Assembly (NCBI GenBank): GCA_937949555.1
Contig: CALEDV010000009.1
Location: 1 to 57,276, forward strand
Origin: an uncultured bacterium
Lineage (GTDB): Bacteria; Nitrospirota; Thermodesulfovibrionia; Thermodesulfovibrionales; Dissulfurispiraceae
Direction: 5' to 3'
DNA: 57,276 nt
Positions 24,678 through 33,181 of this stretch are shown piece after piece (within the stretch, counting starts at the first letter, position 1; each line of letters begins with the position of its first letter). The position numbers were made by a program, and so were the translations under genes. Below the pieces are notes generated by a model. That model saw only the letters and a list, made by a program, of their open reading frames with translations. It had not been told where the DNA came from and made no database searches.

Positions 24678-25097
24678 ATGCAAAAGATACTCGTGGCGCA
24701 TGACGGTTCTAAGTCTTCGGATAAGGCATTAAAAAGGGCAGTTGAATTTGCAGTAAAATTTAACGCCTCTTTAACAGTGCTTTCGGTTATACCTGAACTA
24801 TATCTGACTGAGATAGCTGAAGCAGACAAACAGAAGATCAGCAACTCACTCTCCAAGGAAACCACTGAGGCAATGGAGAAGATTCGCAAATCCCTTTCAG
24901 GAAAATCCATTGAGGTTAAGACCCTTGTAAGACAGGGCGATCCTGCAGAAAAGATACTTGAGACTGCTCAAAAGATGAAGGCAGATGTCATTGTTACTGG
25001 TTCTCATGGCAGACATGGAACAAAAAAATTCCTCATGGGCAGTGTATCATCAAAGATAGTGGACTACTCAAAATGCCCTGTCTTTGTCGTTAAATAA
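24678..25097 (+). CDS. universal stress protein (UspA family)
   Basis: A single-domain Usp of 139 residues. It starts with KILVAHDGSKSSDKALKRA (ATP-side Asp in AHDGS) and ends with the nucleotide-binding GSHGRHGTKKFLMGSVSS (G-2x-G-9x-G-S type) and CPVFVVK. It likely binds ATP and helps survival during growth arrest or energy stress. AGGAGA precedes the ATG. It is followed 23 bases later by a CooC-type ATPase gene, so the two may be co-transcribed. Family certain; its stimulus is not visible. Confidence 0.93.
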   Translation: MQKILVAHDGSKSSDKALKRAVEFAVKFNASLTVLSVIPELYLTEIAEADKQKISNSLSKETTEAMEKIRKSLSGKSIEVKTLVRQGDPAEKILETAQKMKADVIVTGSHGRHGTKKFLMGSVSSKIVDYSKCPVFVVK

Positions 25098-25120
25098 ACC
25101 CTAATCAGCCAACTTTATTT

Positions 25121-25891
25121 ATGGCCTTTACAATTGCTTTTGCAGGAAAAGGCGGCACAGGCAAGACGAGCCTTGCGGCACTGACTATTAAATACCTCCT
25201 ATCTAAAGGCAGAATCCCTGTACTTGCCGTAGATGCAGACAGTAATGCCTGCCTCAATGAAGCCCTTGGTCTTGAGGTTCATACCACCGTTGGTAGATTA
25301 AGGGAAGAGTCCCTTGACTCTGTCAGGGGCGGAGGCAGCAGGCCTGGAGGCATGTCTATGGAACAGTTATTTGACTATCAGGTCCAGCAAGCCATAATTG
25401 AATCCAAAGGTGTTGATTTAATAGTTATGGGAAGGCCTGAGGGCCCAGGTTGTTACTGCGCTGCTAATAACATTATAAGAAAATATACCGACCTTCTTTC
25501 AGAAAAATACCCCTATGTGGTAATTGACAATGAGGCAGGGATGGAACACCTTAGCAGAAGAACCACCCATGCCGTAGATGTGCTGATAATGGTAAGTGAT
25601 GCCACAGTCAAGGGTATTATGACTATCAAAAGGATCAAGGACCTCGTGGAAGAACTTGACCTTGAAGTACACCATAGCATTGCTATTGCGAACAGGGTAA
25701 CCACTGATCAGGAAATAAAACTCTTGAGCAAGGCTGAAAGTTGCGGACTATCAGGTCTCTATTTCATCCCGGAGGATGTAAATATTGCAGAGTGTGACAT
25801 TGAAGGCAGGCCTGTCATCACCGTACCAGAAGACTCCCCTTCCTTTGTGAAACTTGCTTCCCTCTTAGATTCGATTACTACAATTCCCTAA
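25121..25891 (+). CDS. CooC-type CO dehydrogenase maturation ATPase
   Basis: A MinD/ParA-type ATPase of 256 residues. The deviant Walker A is AFAGKGGTGKTSLAAL. VDADSNACLNEALG follows, and a CxC motif in GPGCYCAANN, which in CooC dimers binds nickel or zinc, is the key CooC mark. VIDNEAGMEHLSRRT is the Walker B region. CooC helps insert nickel into carbon monoxide dehydrogenase/acetyl-CoA synthase. No CODH gene is in the window, so its client must be elsewhere. No SD is evident. It overlaps the convergent LOG gene by 4 bases. Confidence 0.9.
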   Translation: MAFTIAFAGKGGTGKTSLAALTIKYLLSKGRIPVLAVDADSNACLNEALGLEVHTTVGRLREESLDSVRGGGSRPGGMSMEQLFDYQVQQAIIESKGVDLIVMGRPEGPGCYCAANNIIRKYTDLLSEKYPYVVIDNEAGMEHLSRRTTHAVDVLIMVSDATVKGIMTIKRIKDLVEELDLEVHHSIAIANRVTTDQEIKLLSKAESCGLSGLYFIPEDVNIAECDIEGRPVITVPEDSPSFVKLASLLDSITTIP

Positions 25892-26562
25892 GACTTCCTC
25901 TTGTTATTGTTAAAATCCTCTATCAGCATACGATGGTGTTCCCTAAGGAGTTCAAAAACCTCCTCAGGTTTGTCAGCAATATGTATCAAAGCAAGGTCCT
26001 CCTGAGATATGGTCCTTTCAGACACAAGGGTGCTACGAATCCATGTAAGCAGTCCTTCCCAATAGGATGAGCCAAAGAGTATTATTGGAAAGTTCACTCC
26101 TACCTTCCCAGTCTGCACAAGGGTCAGGGATTCAAATAACTCATCAAGGGTACCAAAACCACCTGGAAATATTACATAAGCCATTGCATATTTTATAAAC
26201 ATGAGTTTTCTAACAAAAAAGTATCTAAAGGATACAGAGAGATCGTGATATTTATTAGGCTTCTGCTCCGTTGGCAGCTCTATATTTAAACCTACCGACT
26301 TGCCTTTGTGAGGATATGCCCCCTTATTTGCAGCCTCCATAAGACCAGGGCCTCCCCCTGTAATGACAGCAAATCCAGCCTCAGAGAGCATTCTGCCGAG
26401 TTCTTCAGCATGACCGTAGTATGGTGAATCCTCCGTCAGTCTAGAACTGCCAAAGATGGATACCGCTGGCCCAATGCCATAAAGGCTTTCAAAGCCCTCT
26501 ACAAGTTCGGACTGTATCCTAAAAACCCTCCATGTCTCTGATCTCCTGAGATCTTCAATCAT
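25888..26562 (-). CDS. LOG/TIGR00730-family nucleotide phosphoribohydrolase
   Basis: A Rossmann-fold protein of 224 residues. The signature GGGPGLMEAANKGA and PGGFGTLDELFESLTL (PGGxGTxxE) identify the LOG family (cytokinin riboside 5'-monophosphate phosphoribohydrolase; long form often called decarboxylase-like). In bacteria these hydrolyse nucleoside monophosphates such as AMP. The N-terminal extension (residues 1-35) is typical of the type-II group. It is divergent from the dppD-like gene and ends within the cooC stop. Exact substrate is not deducible. Confidence 0.9.
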   Translation of the reverse strand: MIEDLRRSETWRVFRIQSELVEGFESLYGIGPAVSIFGSSRLTEDSPYYGHAEELGRMLSEAGFAVITGGGPGLMEAANKGAYPHKGKSVGLNIELPTEQKPNKYHDLSVSFRYFFVRKLMFIKYAMAYVIFPGGFGTLDELFESLTLVQTGKVGVNFPIILFGSSYWEGLLTWIRSTLVSERTISQEDLALIHIADKPEEVFELLREHHRMLIEDFNNNKRKS

Positions 26563-26657
26563 TTAAGATGCCCTCCTTATGGTTTGCAAAATAAAACACC
26601 AGGCATTACAAACAATCCCAATTCCATAAGCCTATTATAACGACAGCTTTACTATTA

Positions 26658-26687
26658 TTGACAACTATCATTTTGAATACTTATTAT
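26658..26687 (+). promoter_or_regulatory. promoter of dppD-dppF-cobM, probably leaderless
   Basis: TTGACA (26658-26663), an 18-base spacer and TATTAT (26682-26687) make a good sigma-70-type promoter. Transcription would begin about 7 bases on, at ~26694, and the ATG is at 26696 with no Shine-Dalgarno. A leaderless or near-leaderless mRNA is therefore expected. Confidence 0.6.
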
Positions 26688-26695
26688 GCTCTGTT

Positions 26696-27649
26696 ATGGA
26701 TGATAAGCTTTTATCTCTTCAAGAGATAGGACTTGACATAAAAACAACCTCGGGCCCTTTAAACATACTATCCTCTATTTCCTTTGATATTAATAAATCT
26801 CAAGTATTTGGGTTAGTAGGCGAAAGCGGGTGTGGAAAGAGCCTTACGGCCCTATCTATTATGAGATTGCTGCCACCTAATGCAGTATTAAGGGGCAAGA
26901 TGTTTTTTGAGTCTAAAGACCTGCTTACCCTCTCCGAAGAGGAGATGCGAAAACTAAGGGGCAGTAAAATAGCCATGATCTTTCAAGAACCCATGACCTC
27001 ACTAAATCCAGTCCTTACTGTAGGCTATCAGATAGCTGAATCCCTTATGACCCATCAGGGGATGACCAAAAGAGATGCCCTTCAAAGGGCTGTTGAACTG
27101 ATGGAGGCAGTAAAGATTCCATCTCCAGAGCATAGAGTAAATGACTACCCCCATCACCTTTCTGGAGGTATGCGGCAAAGGGTTATGATTGCTATGGCAA
27201 TAGCCTGCAACCCAATCCTTCTCATTGCCGATGAGCCAACAACGGCACTGGATGTAACAATACAGGCTCAAATACTTCTACTGCTCAAAAGGATCAGAGA
27301 GGACATTGGCATGGCTATCCTTCTTATCACCCATGATCTTGCAATAATATCAGAACAAGCCGATTCCGCAGCAATAATGTACCTTGGAAGAATTATGGAG
27401 ACAGCCCCTGTAAGAGAACTCCTGTCTATGCCAATTCACCCCTATACACAGGGACTTCTCAATTCACTCCCCTCTGAAAGGGGCAAGAATCTTATTCCAA
27501 TAAAAGGATTTGTCCCTGCCCCCTCAAAGATGCCAAAGGGTTGTAAGTTTTATGACCGATGTCCGATTGCTGAGGATGCCTGTAATCACTCAGAACCTAC
27601 CCTGATTGAGAAATCTTCAGGGCATTATGTAAGGTGTATAAAGGCATAG
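26696..27649 (+). CDS. dppD: peptide/nickel-type ABC transporter ATP-binding protein (DppD-like)
   Basis: A 317-residue ABC ATPase. Walker A is GESGCGKSLTALS, the signature LSGGMRQRVMIAMAIA, Walker B LLIADEPTTALD, with the H-loop ITHDLAII. The C-terminal oligopeptide-transporter extension holds Cys-rich CKFYDRCPIAEDACN and a late C, which in DppD-like proteins binds a [4Fe-4S] cluster. It pairs with the next gene (1-base gap). No permease or binding protein is encoded in the window, so its membrane partners must lie elsewhere. Confidence 0.92.
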   Translation: MDDKLLSLQEIGLDIKTTSGPLNILSSISFDINKSQVFGLVGESGCGKSLTALSIMRLLPPNAVLRGKMFFESKDLLTLSEEEMRKLRGSKIAMIFQEPMTSLNPVLTVGYQIAESLMTHQGMTKRDALQRAVELMEAVKIPSPEHRVNDYPHHLSGGMRQRVMIAMAIACNPILLIADEPTTALDVTIQAQILLLLKRIREDIGMAILLITHDLAIISEQADSAAIMYLGRIMETAPVRELLSMPIHPYTQGLLNSLPSERGKNLIPIKGFVPAPSKMPKGCKFYDRCPIAEDACNHSEPTLIEKSSGHYVRCIKA

Positions 27650-27650
27650 T

Positions 27651-28619
27651 ATGAACCTTATAGAGGTACAGGGATTAAAAAAACACTTTCCCCTAAAGAA
27701 AGGATTCTTCGGAGAAAAGGGAATAATTAGAGCCGTAGAGGATGTATCCTTTTCAATTGACCAAAACAGTGTCTTCGCCCTTGTAGGTGAGAGCGGATGC
27801 GGCAAATCTACCGTTGCAAGACTAATACTAAGGCTAATTCCCCTGACAGAAGGACGCATCCTTTTCAAGTCTCAGGACATAACAGATATGCAAAATAAGG
27901 AGCTCCTCCCTTTCAGAAGAGCTGTGCAGATAATATTTCAAGACCCCTTTGCCTCTCTTAACCCGAGGATGAAGATAGCAGAGATACTTTCTGAACCACT
28001 CATAGTCCATAGGATCTTTTCATCAAAAAAGGAAAGGACAGAGAAGATCATTGATATACTCTCGCAGGTAGGTTTATCAAGTGAGGTTCTCAACCGATAT
28101 CCCCATGAGTTTAGCGGAGGCCAACGACAGAGGATCTGCATCGCTAGGGCGCTTACGCTATCCCCAGAACTTATTATTGCAGACGAACCCCTATCAGCCC
28201 TTGATGTGTCTATTCAGGCACAGATAATCAATCTCTTCAAGGAATTGATGAGAGAGTATAAACTATCACTCCTCTTTATAAGCCACGACCTCAATGTAGT
28301 CAAATACCTAAGCAACAGGATAGCAATAATGTATCTTGGAAGAATCCTTGAGTTAGGCGACACTGATACTATTTTTAACAAACCCCTTCACCCCTATACA
28401 AATCTACTCCTTTCAGCAGCGCCTAATATTCACAGGTCCAACAGAGACACTGTATCCTTTGAAGCAGGAGAAATGCCAAGTCCTGTATCTATACCTAAAG
28501 GCTGCCCCTTTAATCCCAGATGTCAAAGCGCCTTTGAGCCCTGTACACAGTATATACCTGAAATGATTGACTATGAAGGCAGGCAGATTGCCTGTCATCT
28601 TTACAAAGGGAGGGTTTAA
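27651..28619 (+). CDS. dppF: peptide/nickel-type ABC transporter ATP-binding protein (DppF-like)
   Basis: The second ATPase, 322 residues. Walker A is GESGCGKSTVARL, the signature FSGGQRQRICIARAL, Walker B LIIADEPLSALD, and the H-loop ISHDLNVV. The C-terminal extension has CPFNPRCQSAFEPC, again with Fe-S-type cysteines. It starts one base after the DppD-like stop, and its stop overlaps the cobM start (TAATG), so the three are one transcript. The pair would energise uptake of a peptide, nickel or another chelated metal; substrate is not visible. Confidence 0.92.
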   Translation: MNLIEVQGLKKHFPLKKGFFGEKGIIRAVEDVSFSIDQNSVFALVGESGCGKSTVARLILRLIPLTEGRILFKSQDITDMQNKELLPFRRAVQIIFQDPFASLNPRMKIAEILSEPLIVHRIFSSKKERTEKIIDILSQVGLSSEVLNRYPHEFSGGQRQRICIARALTLSPELIIADEPLSALDVSIQAQIINLFKELMREYKLSLLFISHDLNVVKYLSNRIAIMYLGRILELGDTDTIFNKPLHPYTNLLLSAAPNIHRSNRDTVSFEAGEMPSPVSIPKGCPFNPRCQSAFEPCTQYIPEMIDYEGRQIACHLYKGRV

Positions 28620-29386
28620 TGCATAGAGTCTTTTTCGTTGGCGCAGGGCCAGGAGACCCTGAATTAATCACCATAAAGGGCAAAAGGCTGCTCGATGAGG
28701 CTGATGTGGTGGTTTATGCAGGGAGTCTTGTAAACCCTAAGCTTTTAGAGGGGCTTAAGGCAGAGCTTTACGACTCAGCCTCAATGAATCTTGATGAAAC
28801 AACCCAGATATTAGTTAATGCGGTAAGGAATGGTAAAAGGGTAGTAAGGCTCCATACAGGCGATACATCCTTTTACAGTGCGATAAATGAACAGATTGAA
28901 AGATTAAGGGAAAATCAGATTGATTATGAGGTAGTGCCTGGTGTTTCCTCTGCCTTGGCTGGCGCTGCAGTATTGGGACAGGAATTAACGATCCCTGAGA
29001 TAAGTCAAACAGTGATATTTACAAGACTTGAAGGCAGAACTCCTGTGCCTGAAAAGGAAAAACTCAGCAAACTTGCATCCTCTAACAGCACAATGGTCAT
29101 CTTTCTAAGTGTGGGCTTGATTGATAGGGTATGCGAAGAGTTGATAAAGGGAGGCTACAATCCTCAGACAGAGGTGGTGGTAATTGAAAAAGCCACATGG
29201 CAAGAACAACGTTTAGTAAGGGGTTCCATTGAAACCATTGCACAGCTTGTCAGAGAGGCAGGGATTAAAAAGACGGCACTTATTTATGTTGGCGAGACCC
29301 TCAAGGCATCAAGGGCGGCACTCGGCAAAGCCTCTAAGTTATACGACCCAGATTTTAGTCATGGCTTTAGAGAAGGCAAATCTTAG
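28619..29386 (+). CDS. cobM: precorrin-4 / cobalt-precorrin-4 C11-methyltransferase
   Basis: A 255-residue tetrapyrrole methylase that adds the C-11 methyl in corrin synthesis (CobM, or CbiF in the anaerobic route). The N-terminal VGAGPGDPELITIKGKRLL, AGSLVNPKLLE, RLHTGDTSFYSAINEQI and VVPGVSSALAGAAVLGQELT are diagnostic. It is the only cobalamin gene here and is coupled to two ABC ATPase genes, which might import a metal for corrin or nickel enzymes (inference). It overlaps the convergent UbiD gene by 4 bases. Confidence 0.94.
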   Translation: MHRVFFVGAGPGDPELITIKGKRLLDEADVVVYAGSLVNPKLLEGLKAELYDSASMNLDETTQILVNAVRNGKRVVRLHTGDTSFYSAINEQIERLRENQIDYEVVPGVSSALAGAAVLGQELTIPEISQTVIFTRLEGRTPVPEKEKLSKLASSNSTMVIFLSVGLIDRVCEELIKGGYNPQTEVVVIEKATWQEQRLVRGSIETIAQLVREAGIKKTALIYVGETLKASRAALGKASKLYDPDFSHGFREGKS

Positions 29387-30846
29387 AAACCGTACTCCTT
29401 CCACCTCCTGTCAACAAGCTCTCTTATCTCTGGGGACATATGTATCTCCTCTGGCCAATCCCTCATCATACCCTCCTCACGGGTCTTACGGGTAGCGTCT
29501 ATGCCCATCTTTGAGCCATATCTCGGGAAGTTTGCCGCATGGTCAAGGTCATCTAAGGGGCCCTCGGCAATAACTACATCCCTCTTCCAGTCCACATTAT
29601 TAAGCACCCGCCAGGATGTGTATGATATATCCTGAACATCCACATCATCGTCAACTATTATCAATAACTTGGAGAACATCATCTGCCCCTTGCCCCATAG
29701 ACCATGAATTATCTTGCGGGCATGTCCTGGATAGCTCTTCTTGATAGATATAAGCGCTGCATTGTGAAACACACCTTCCATAGGCAAATTTATATCCCTT
29801 ATCTCAGGAAACTCAAGCCTTAAAAGGGGAAGGAATATCCTCTCTGTTGCCTTACCCATGTAACAGTCCTCCATTGGCGGCTTTCCAACGATAGTAGCAG
29901 GGTAAATCAAGTCTTTCCTATGGGTGATGCACTGTACATGAAACACAGGATAATAGTCAGCGGGGGAGTAGAAACCTGTGTGATCCCCAAAGGGACCCTC
30001 TATCCTCATCTCATCGGTGTTTATGTATCCCTCAATTACAACCTCCGCCCTTGCAGGCACCAATATATCCGAGGTGATGCACTTGATCATCTCTACAGGC
30101 TCCCTTCTGAGAAATCCCGCAAAGAGCATCTCATCTATTGCCTCTGGCAGGGGGGCAGTAGAGGCATAGATCACCGCAGGGTCTGCGCCTATCGCAATTG
30201 CTACAGGCATCGAACTGCTGCCCATAGCCTTGTGCTTGTCAAAATGCCTCGCACCGTCTTTATGAATATGCCAGTGCATACCAGTAGTGTCCTTATCATA
30301 TATCTGTATCCTATACATACCGCAATTAGGTCTTCCTGTCTCAGGGTCCTTTGTGAAAACCATAGGAAAGGTGATAAACCTACCCTCACCATCCTTACCA
30401 TCCTTTGGCCAACACTTCAACACAGGCAGTATGCCAAGGTCTATATTATCTCTATGGACGATCTCCTGGCAGGGGGCATTCTTTACTGTCCTTGGCAAGA
30501 ACCTCGAGAACTCAAAGAGCTTAGGCAGTAGTGCGATCTTCTCAAGAAGGGTCTTAGGAGGAGCCTGATTGAGAAGTTCCGTAATTCTCCTTCCCACATC
30601 ATCAAGATGCCCTACCTCAAGGGCAAGACACATCCTTTGGAATGATCCGAAGAGATTGGTTACCACAGGATAGCTTGAGCCCTTTACCCTTTCAAAAAAT
30701 AGCGCCTTGCCACCCTGAGGGGATTTGCACATCCTGTCAGTTATCTCAGTAATTTCAAGGATTGGATCAACCTCTGTTTGCACTCTATGCAACAATCCCT
30801 TACTTTCAATTGTTTTAATAAAGTGCCTCAGGTCTTCGTATGCCAT
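29383..30846 (-). CDS. UbiD-family (menaquinone-type) decarboxylase
   Basis: A prenylated-FMN-dependent decarboxylase of 487 residues. Family marks are AYEDLRHFIKTIESKGLL at the start, GMYRIQIYDKDTTGMHWHIH, IAIGADPAVIYASTAPLP, and MRIEGPFGDHTGFYSPADYYP, which carries the E/D active-site residues. The C-terminus KMGIDATRKTREEGM is also typical. Full length suggests activity on an aromatic or quinone precursor; the group is often labelled menaquinone biosynthesis decarboxylase. No UbiX is in the window. A TATAAT sits 7 bases before the ATG with no SD. Confidence 0.92.
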   Translation of the reverse strand: MAYEDLRHFIKTIESKGLLHRVQTEVDPILEITEITDRMCKSPQGGKALFFERVKGSSYPVVTNLFGSFQRMCLALEVGHLDDVGRRITELLNQAPPKTLLEKIALLPKLFEFSRFLPRTVKNAPCQEIVHRDNIDLGILPVLKCWPKDGKDGEGRFITFPMVFTKDPETGRPNCGMYRIQIYDKDTTGMHWHIHKDGARHFDKHKAMGSSSMPVAIAIGADPAVIYASTAPLPEAIDEMLFAGFLRREPVEMIKCITSDILVPARAEVVIEGYINTDEMRIEGPFGDHTGFYSPADYYPVFHVQCITHRKDLIYPATIVGKPPMEDCYMGKATERIFLPLLRLEFPEIRDINLPMEGVFHNAALISIKKSYPGHARKIIHGLWGKGQMMFSKLLIIVDDDVDVQDISYTSWRVLNNVDWKRDVVIAEGPLDDLDHAANFPRYGSKMGIDATRKTREEGMMRDWPEEIHMSPEIRELVDRRWKEYGF

Positions 30847-30853
30847 GACAGTG

Positions 30854-30859
30854 ATTATA
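30854..30859 (-). promoter_or_regulatory. -10 box of UbiD-type gene, probably leaderless
   Basis: On the minus strand TATAAT is followed by seven bases and then the ATG at 30846. A perfect consensus -10 box at that distance places transcription start at or next to the start codon, and no Shine-Dalgarno lies between. The -35 region is weak (TTGTCT at a 19-base spacing). Confidence 0.5.
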
Positions 30860-31227
30860 TATCAAGAGTAACCAAAATAGACAAACCATAAAAAAATAAT
30901 TTTATCATAATATCGGAGTTACACCTATAAAAAAGACTGCCTCCCATTAAGGCTACCGAAACCTCTTTTGCATACCTTGAATGCCGATTTTACGAAATGC
31001 AATGGAATACCCTCCGACCTATCACAAAATCAGATGCCTTGAAGAAAATGCAGTAGCCCTCTTTTCAAGGCTCTCCCTATTATTCTTAAGTTTTGTGATT
31101 TTTTAAAGGGAACTTCCTTGATAGGGACAGAAAGATGCTATTGAATGCAATTTATATTTACTCAAAATTCTATCTGTCGATTGATGAACTGGTATGATAA
31201 CTAACCCCATTAAGTTAGAGTTATGTT
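30860..31227. other. intergenic region UbiD-type gene / receiver-like gene
   Basis: About 370 bases with no gene I can support on either strand. It is AT-rich with scattered stop codons in all frames. Neither a clear stem-loop terminator for the upstream minus-strand gene nor a repeat copy was found. Confidence 0.6.
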
Positions 31228-31704
31228 TTATGCTTTGCCAAATTTCTGTAGGCTCTCCCTAAAGACCTTATAAAACTGTTCGTTATCACCTATGGACTTT
31301 TTCAGTATCACCCTTGCATTTGCAATATCCTTAACATTGATCACTAAATTGACACTCCTTTCAAAGGCTGCCATATTATCCATAGTTTTGAAGGCTGCCC
31401 CATAAAGGGCTACAAAGATAAATCTCCTTGTTGACATGGATAGATTTTGGATGTGATGGAGAAATTCATTTCCCTCTATACCTCTACCCCCGAAATTCTC
31501 GTCAATGATAATAAGCTCATACTGATTAAACCTTAATCTCTCAAAGGCATCTTCTGGATTCACAGCAACATCTGCAGAGTATTTTAGATCCTTTACTGTA
31601 TCTGAGAGATGTTTCTGCATATCCTGTGATGAGGCACATATCATAGACCTTTTAAGCCCCTCCTCATACTCCTGAAGTATATCGTCTATCTTTTCAATAC
31701 TCAT
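31228..31704 (-). CDS. degenerate receiver-domain protein beside pilus ATPase
   Basis: A 158-residue protein whose middle has the order of a response-regulator receiver. The predicted beta-3 end is YELIIIDENFGGRGIEGNEF with an Asp at the phospho-acceptor position. The N-terminal acidic pair is missing (MICASSQDM), and no VxKP motif is seen. An atypical or non-phosphorylated receiver is therefore likely. It starts 11 bases after the PilT/PilU-like gene, after an AGGGGG box, and is translated with it; a role in regulating pilus retraction is inference. Confidence 0.7.
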   Translation of the reverse strand: MSIEKIDDILQEYEEGLKRSMICASSQDMQKHLSDTVKDLKYSADVAVNPEDAFERLRFNQYELIIIDENFGGRGIEGNEFLHHIQNLSMSTRRFIFVALYGAAFKTMDNMAAFERSVNLVINVKDIANARVILKKSIGDNEQFYKVFRESLQKFGKA

Positions 31705-31715
31705 AGTAGCACCCC

Positions 31716-32897
31716 CTATTTTTTCATCTTAAGTTTAAGGTCATAGCCCTTGTCGAGCTTAAGCCCATCTATATCCGTTGTCTTTTCGCCCTTTTGGCTC
31801 TTTATCATATCTATGCCCCTTCCCACGATAGGCTTCTTGGAGGCATAGGCAAGGGCGGTCTCTTCGGTTATACTACCTTCTTTGTAGAGTTCCAAAATTG
31901 CCTTGTCAAAGGTCTGCATACCGTATGCATCGCCTTGCTCAATCATATCATAGAAGGTCTTTCCCTCAGCCTCTCCATTGAGAATGGCATCTTTTACTCT
32001 AAGATTGGACTTCAGTATCTCCACAACGGCAACCCTGCCTCCTCCTACCTTTGGCAGCAACCTTTGGCTTACAATCCATCTAATGGTGTCTGCAAGCCTT
32101 ATCCTGATCTGTTTTTCCTCCTCAAGGTCAAACATGCCAAGTATCCTGTTTATGGTCTGCCCTGAGTCAATGGTGTGCAAGGTTGAAAGGACAAGGTGTC
32201 CTGTCTCAGCAGCAGATAAACCAATCTCTACGGTCTCCCTGTCTCGCATTTCACCAACAAGTATCACCTTTGGCGCTTGGCGGAGGGCTGCCCTCAGGCC
32301 ATTAGCAAAGGAGTCAAAATCTATGCCCATCTCCCTCTGATTGAAGGTTGCCTTAATATGGGGATGATTAAACTCCACAGGATCTTCAAGGGTAAGCACA
32401 TGAACTGACTTGTTTTCATTAATAATCCTTAATATAGCAGCAAGGGTGGAGGACTTACCGCTTCCAGTGGCACCTGTCACAAGGACAAGTCCATTTTTTT
32501 CTTCTGCTATCTGTGATAAAACAGGAGGAACCTTTAGTTCCTCAAGGGTAGGAATAACCGTTGAGAGCTTCCTCATGACTATGGAATAGGAACCACGCTG
32601 AGAAAATATATTTACCCTAAACCTTGCCTTACCTGGCAGAGAATAGGAGGTATCACAGGAACCCTCATGCACAAGATTTTCTGACAACCTTCTGTCTGAA
32701 TTAATAAGATTTAGTGCTAATATCTCCGTTTGAAAGGGCGTCAATCCCTGAATCTTCAGTCTATCAAAATCAACAGATACCAACTGGCCTGAGGATTCTA
32801 CCTGCGGAGGTTTCATCACTGTAAAGTTAAGGTCTGAGACATTTCCATGGCTCTCCAGCATAGCGCCCAACATATAATCCACTTCAGGTTTTCTCAT
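31716..32897 (-). CDS. PilT/PilU-type type IV pilus retraction ATPase
   Basis: A hexameric secretion-type ATPase of 393 residues. Walker A is VTGATGSGKSSTLAAIL, the Asp box LTLEDPVEFNH, Walker B VILVGEMRDRETVEIGLSAA and the His box TGHLVLSTLHTIDS. It powers disassembly of the pilus in the inner membrane, and the C-terminal tail is longer than in PilT (GLKLDKGYDLKLKMKK). Start is ATG after a GGGGG box. Pilus assembly genes are not in the window. The che operon at the left edge could feed this motility system, which is conjecture. Confidence 0.93.
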   Translation of the reverse strand: MRKPEVDYMLGAMLESHGNVSDLNFTVMKPPQVESSGQLVSVDFDRLKIQGLTPFQTEILALNLINSDRRLSENLVHEGSCDTSYSLPGKARFRVNIFSQRGSYSIVMRKLSTVIPTLEELKVPPVLSQIAEEKNGLVLVTGATGSGKSSTLAAILRIINENKSVHVLTLEDPVEFNHPHIKATFNQREMGIDFDSFANGLRAALRQAPKVILVGEMRDRETVEIGLSAAETGHLVLSTLHTIDSGQTINRILGMFDLEEEKQIRIRLADTIRWIVSQRLLPKVGGGRVAVVEILKSNLRVKDAILNGEAEGKTFYDMIEQGDAYGMQTFDKAILELYKEGSITEETALAYASKKPIVGRGIDMIKSQKGEKTTDIDGLKLDKGYDLKLKMKK

Positions 32898-33181
32898 AGA
32901 TGCCCCCTTTTTTACTATTCAGTCAAACCATACATTTGCCTCCCAATATATCACTTTTAAGGGGAAAAAACAAGGACAGTGCATATATTGCATACTTAGG
33001 TGCAAATTTTGCGTTTAATGTTCTATTATCAATAGTGCCTATAATTAAAGACCATAAATTACATGCTATTATTTACAATTCATATTATGTGCAACTTGGC
33101 ATGGCAAATGCTTATTAAAAGGCATTTAGAACTCAGGGCTTTTTTAAGTCCTAATCAAAACTAATTTTTAGGAGGTTTGTC
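32898..33181. other. divergent AT-rich region with sigma-54 type promoter
   Basis: Between the PilT/PilU gene and an exported-protein gene. It contains a candidate sigma-54 promoter at 33096-33112, AT-rich sequence upstream that could serve for DNA bending, and a short stem with a U-rich loop (AGGGCTT-TTT-AAGTCCT, with one G-U pair) in the leader. No ORF seen. Confidence 0.5.
33096..33112 (+). promoter_or_regulatory. candidate sigma-54 (-24/-12) promoter
   Basis: TTGGCATGGCAAATGCT keeps the invariant GG at -24 and GC at -12 with 10 bases between. The core reads TTGGCA-TG, then ATGCT; two positions differ from the consensus YTGGCACG-N4-TTGCW. Transcription would begin about 33124, ~60 bases before the ATG at 33182. 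An enhancer-binding activator would be needed; none is encoded nearby. Confidence 0.45.
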
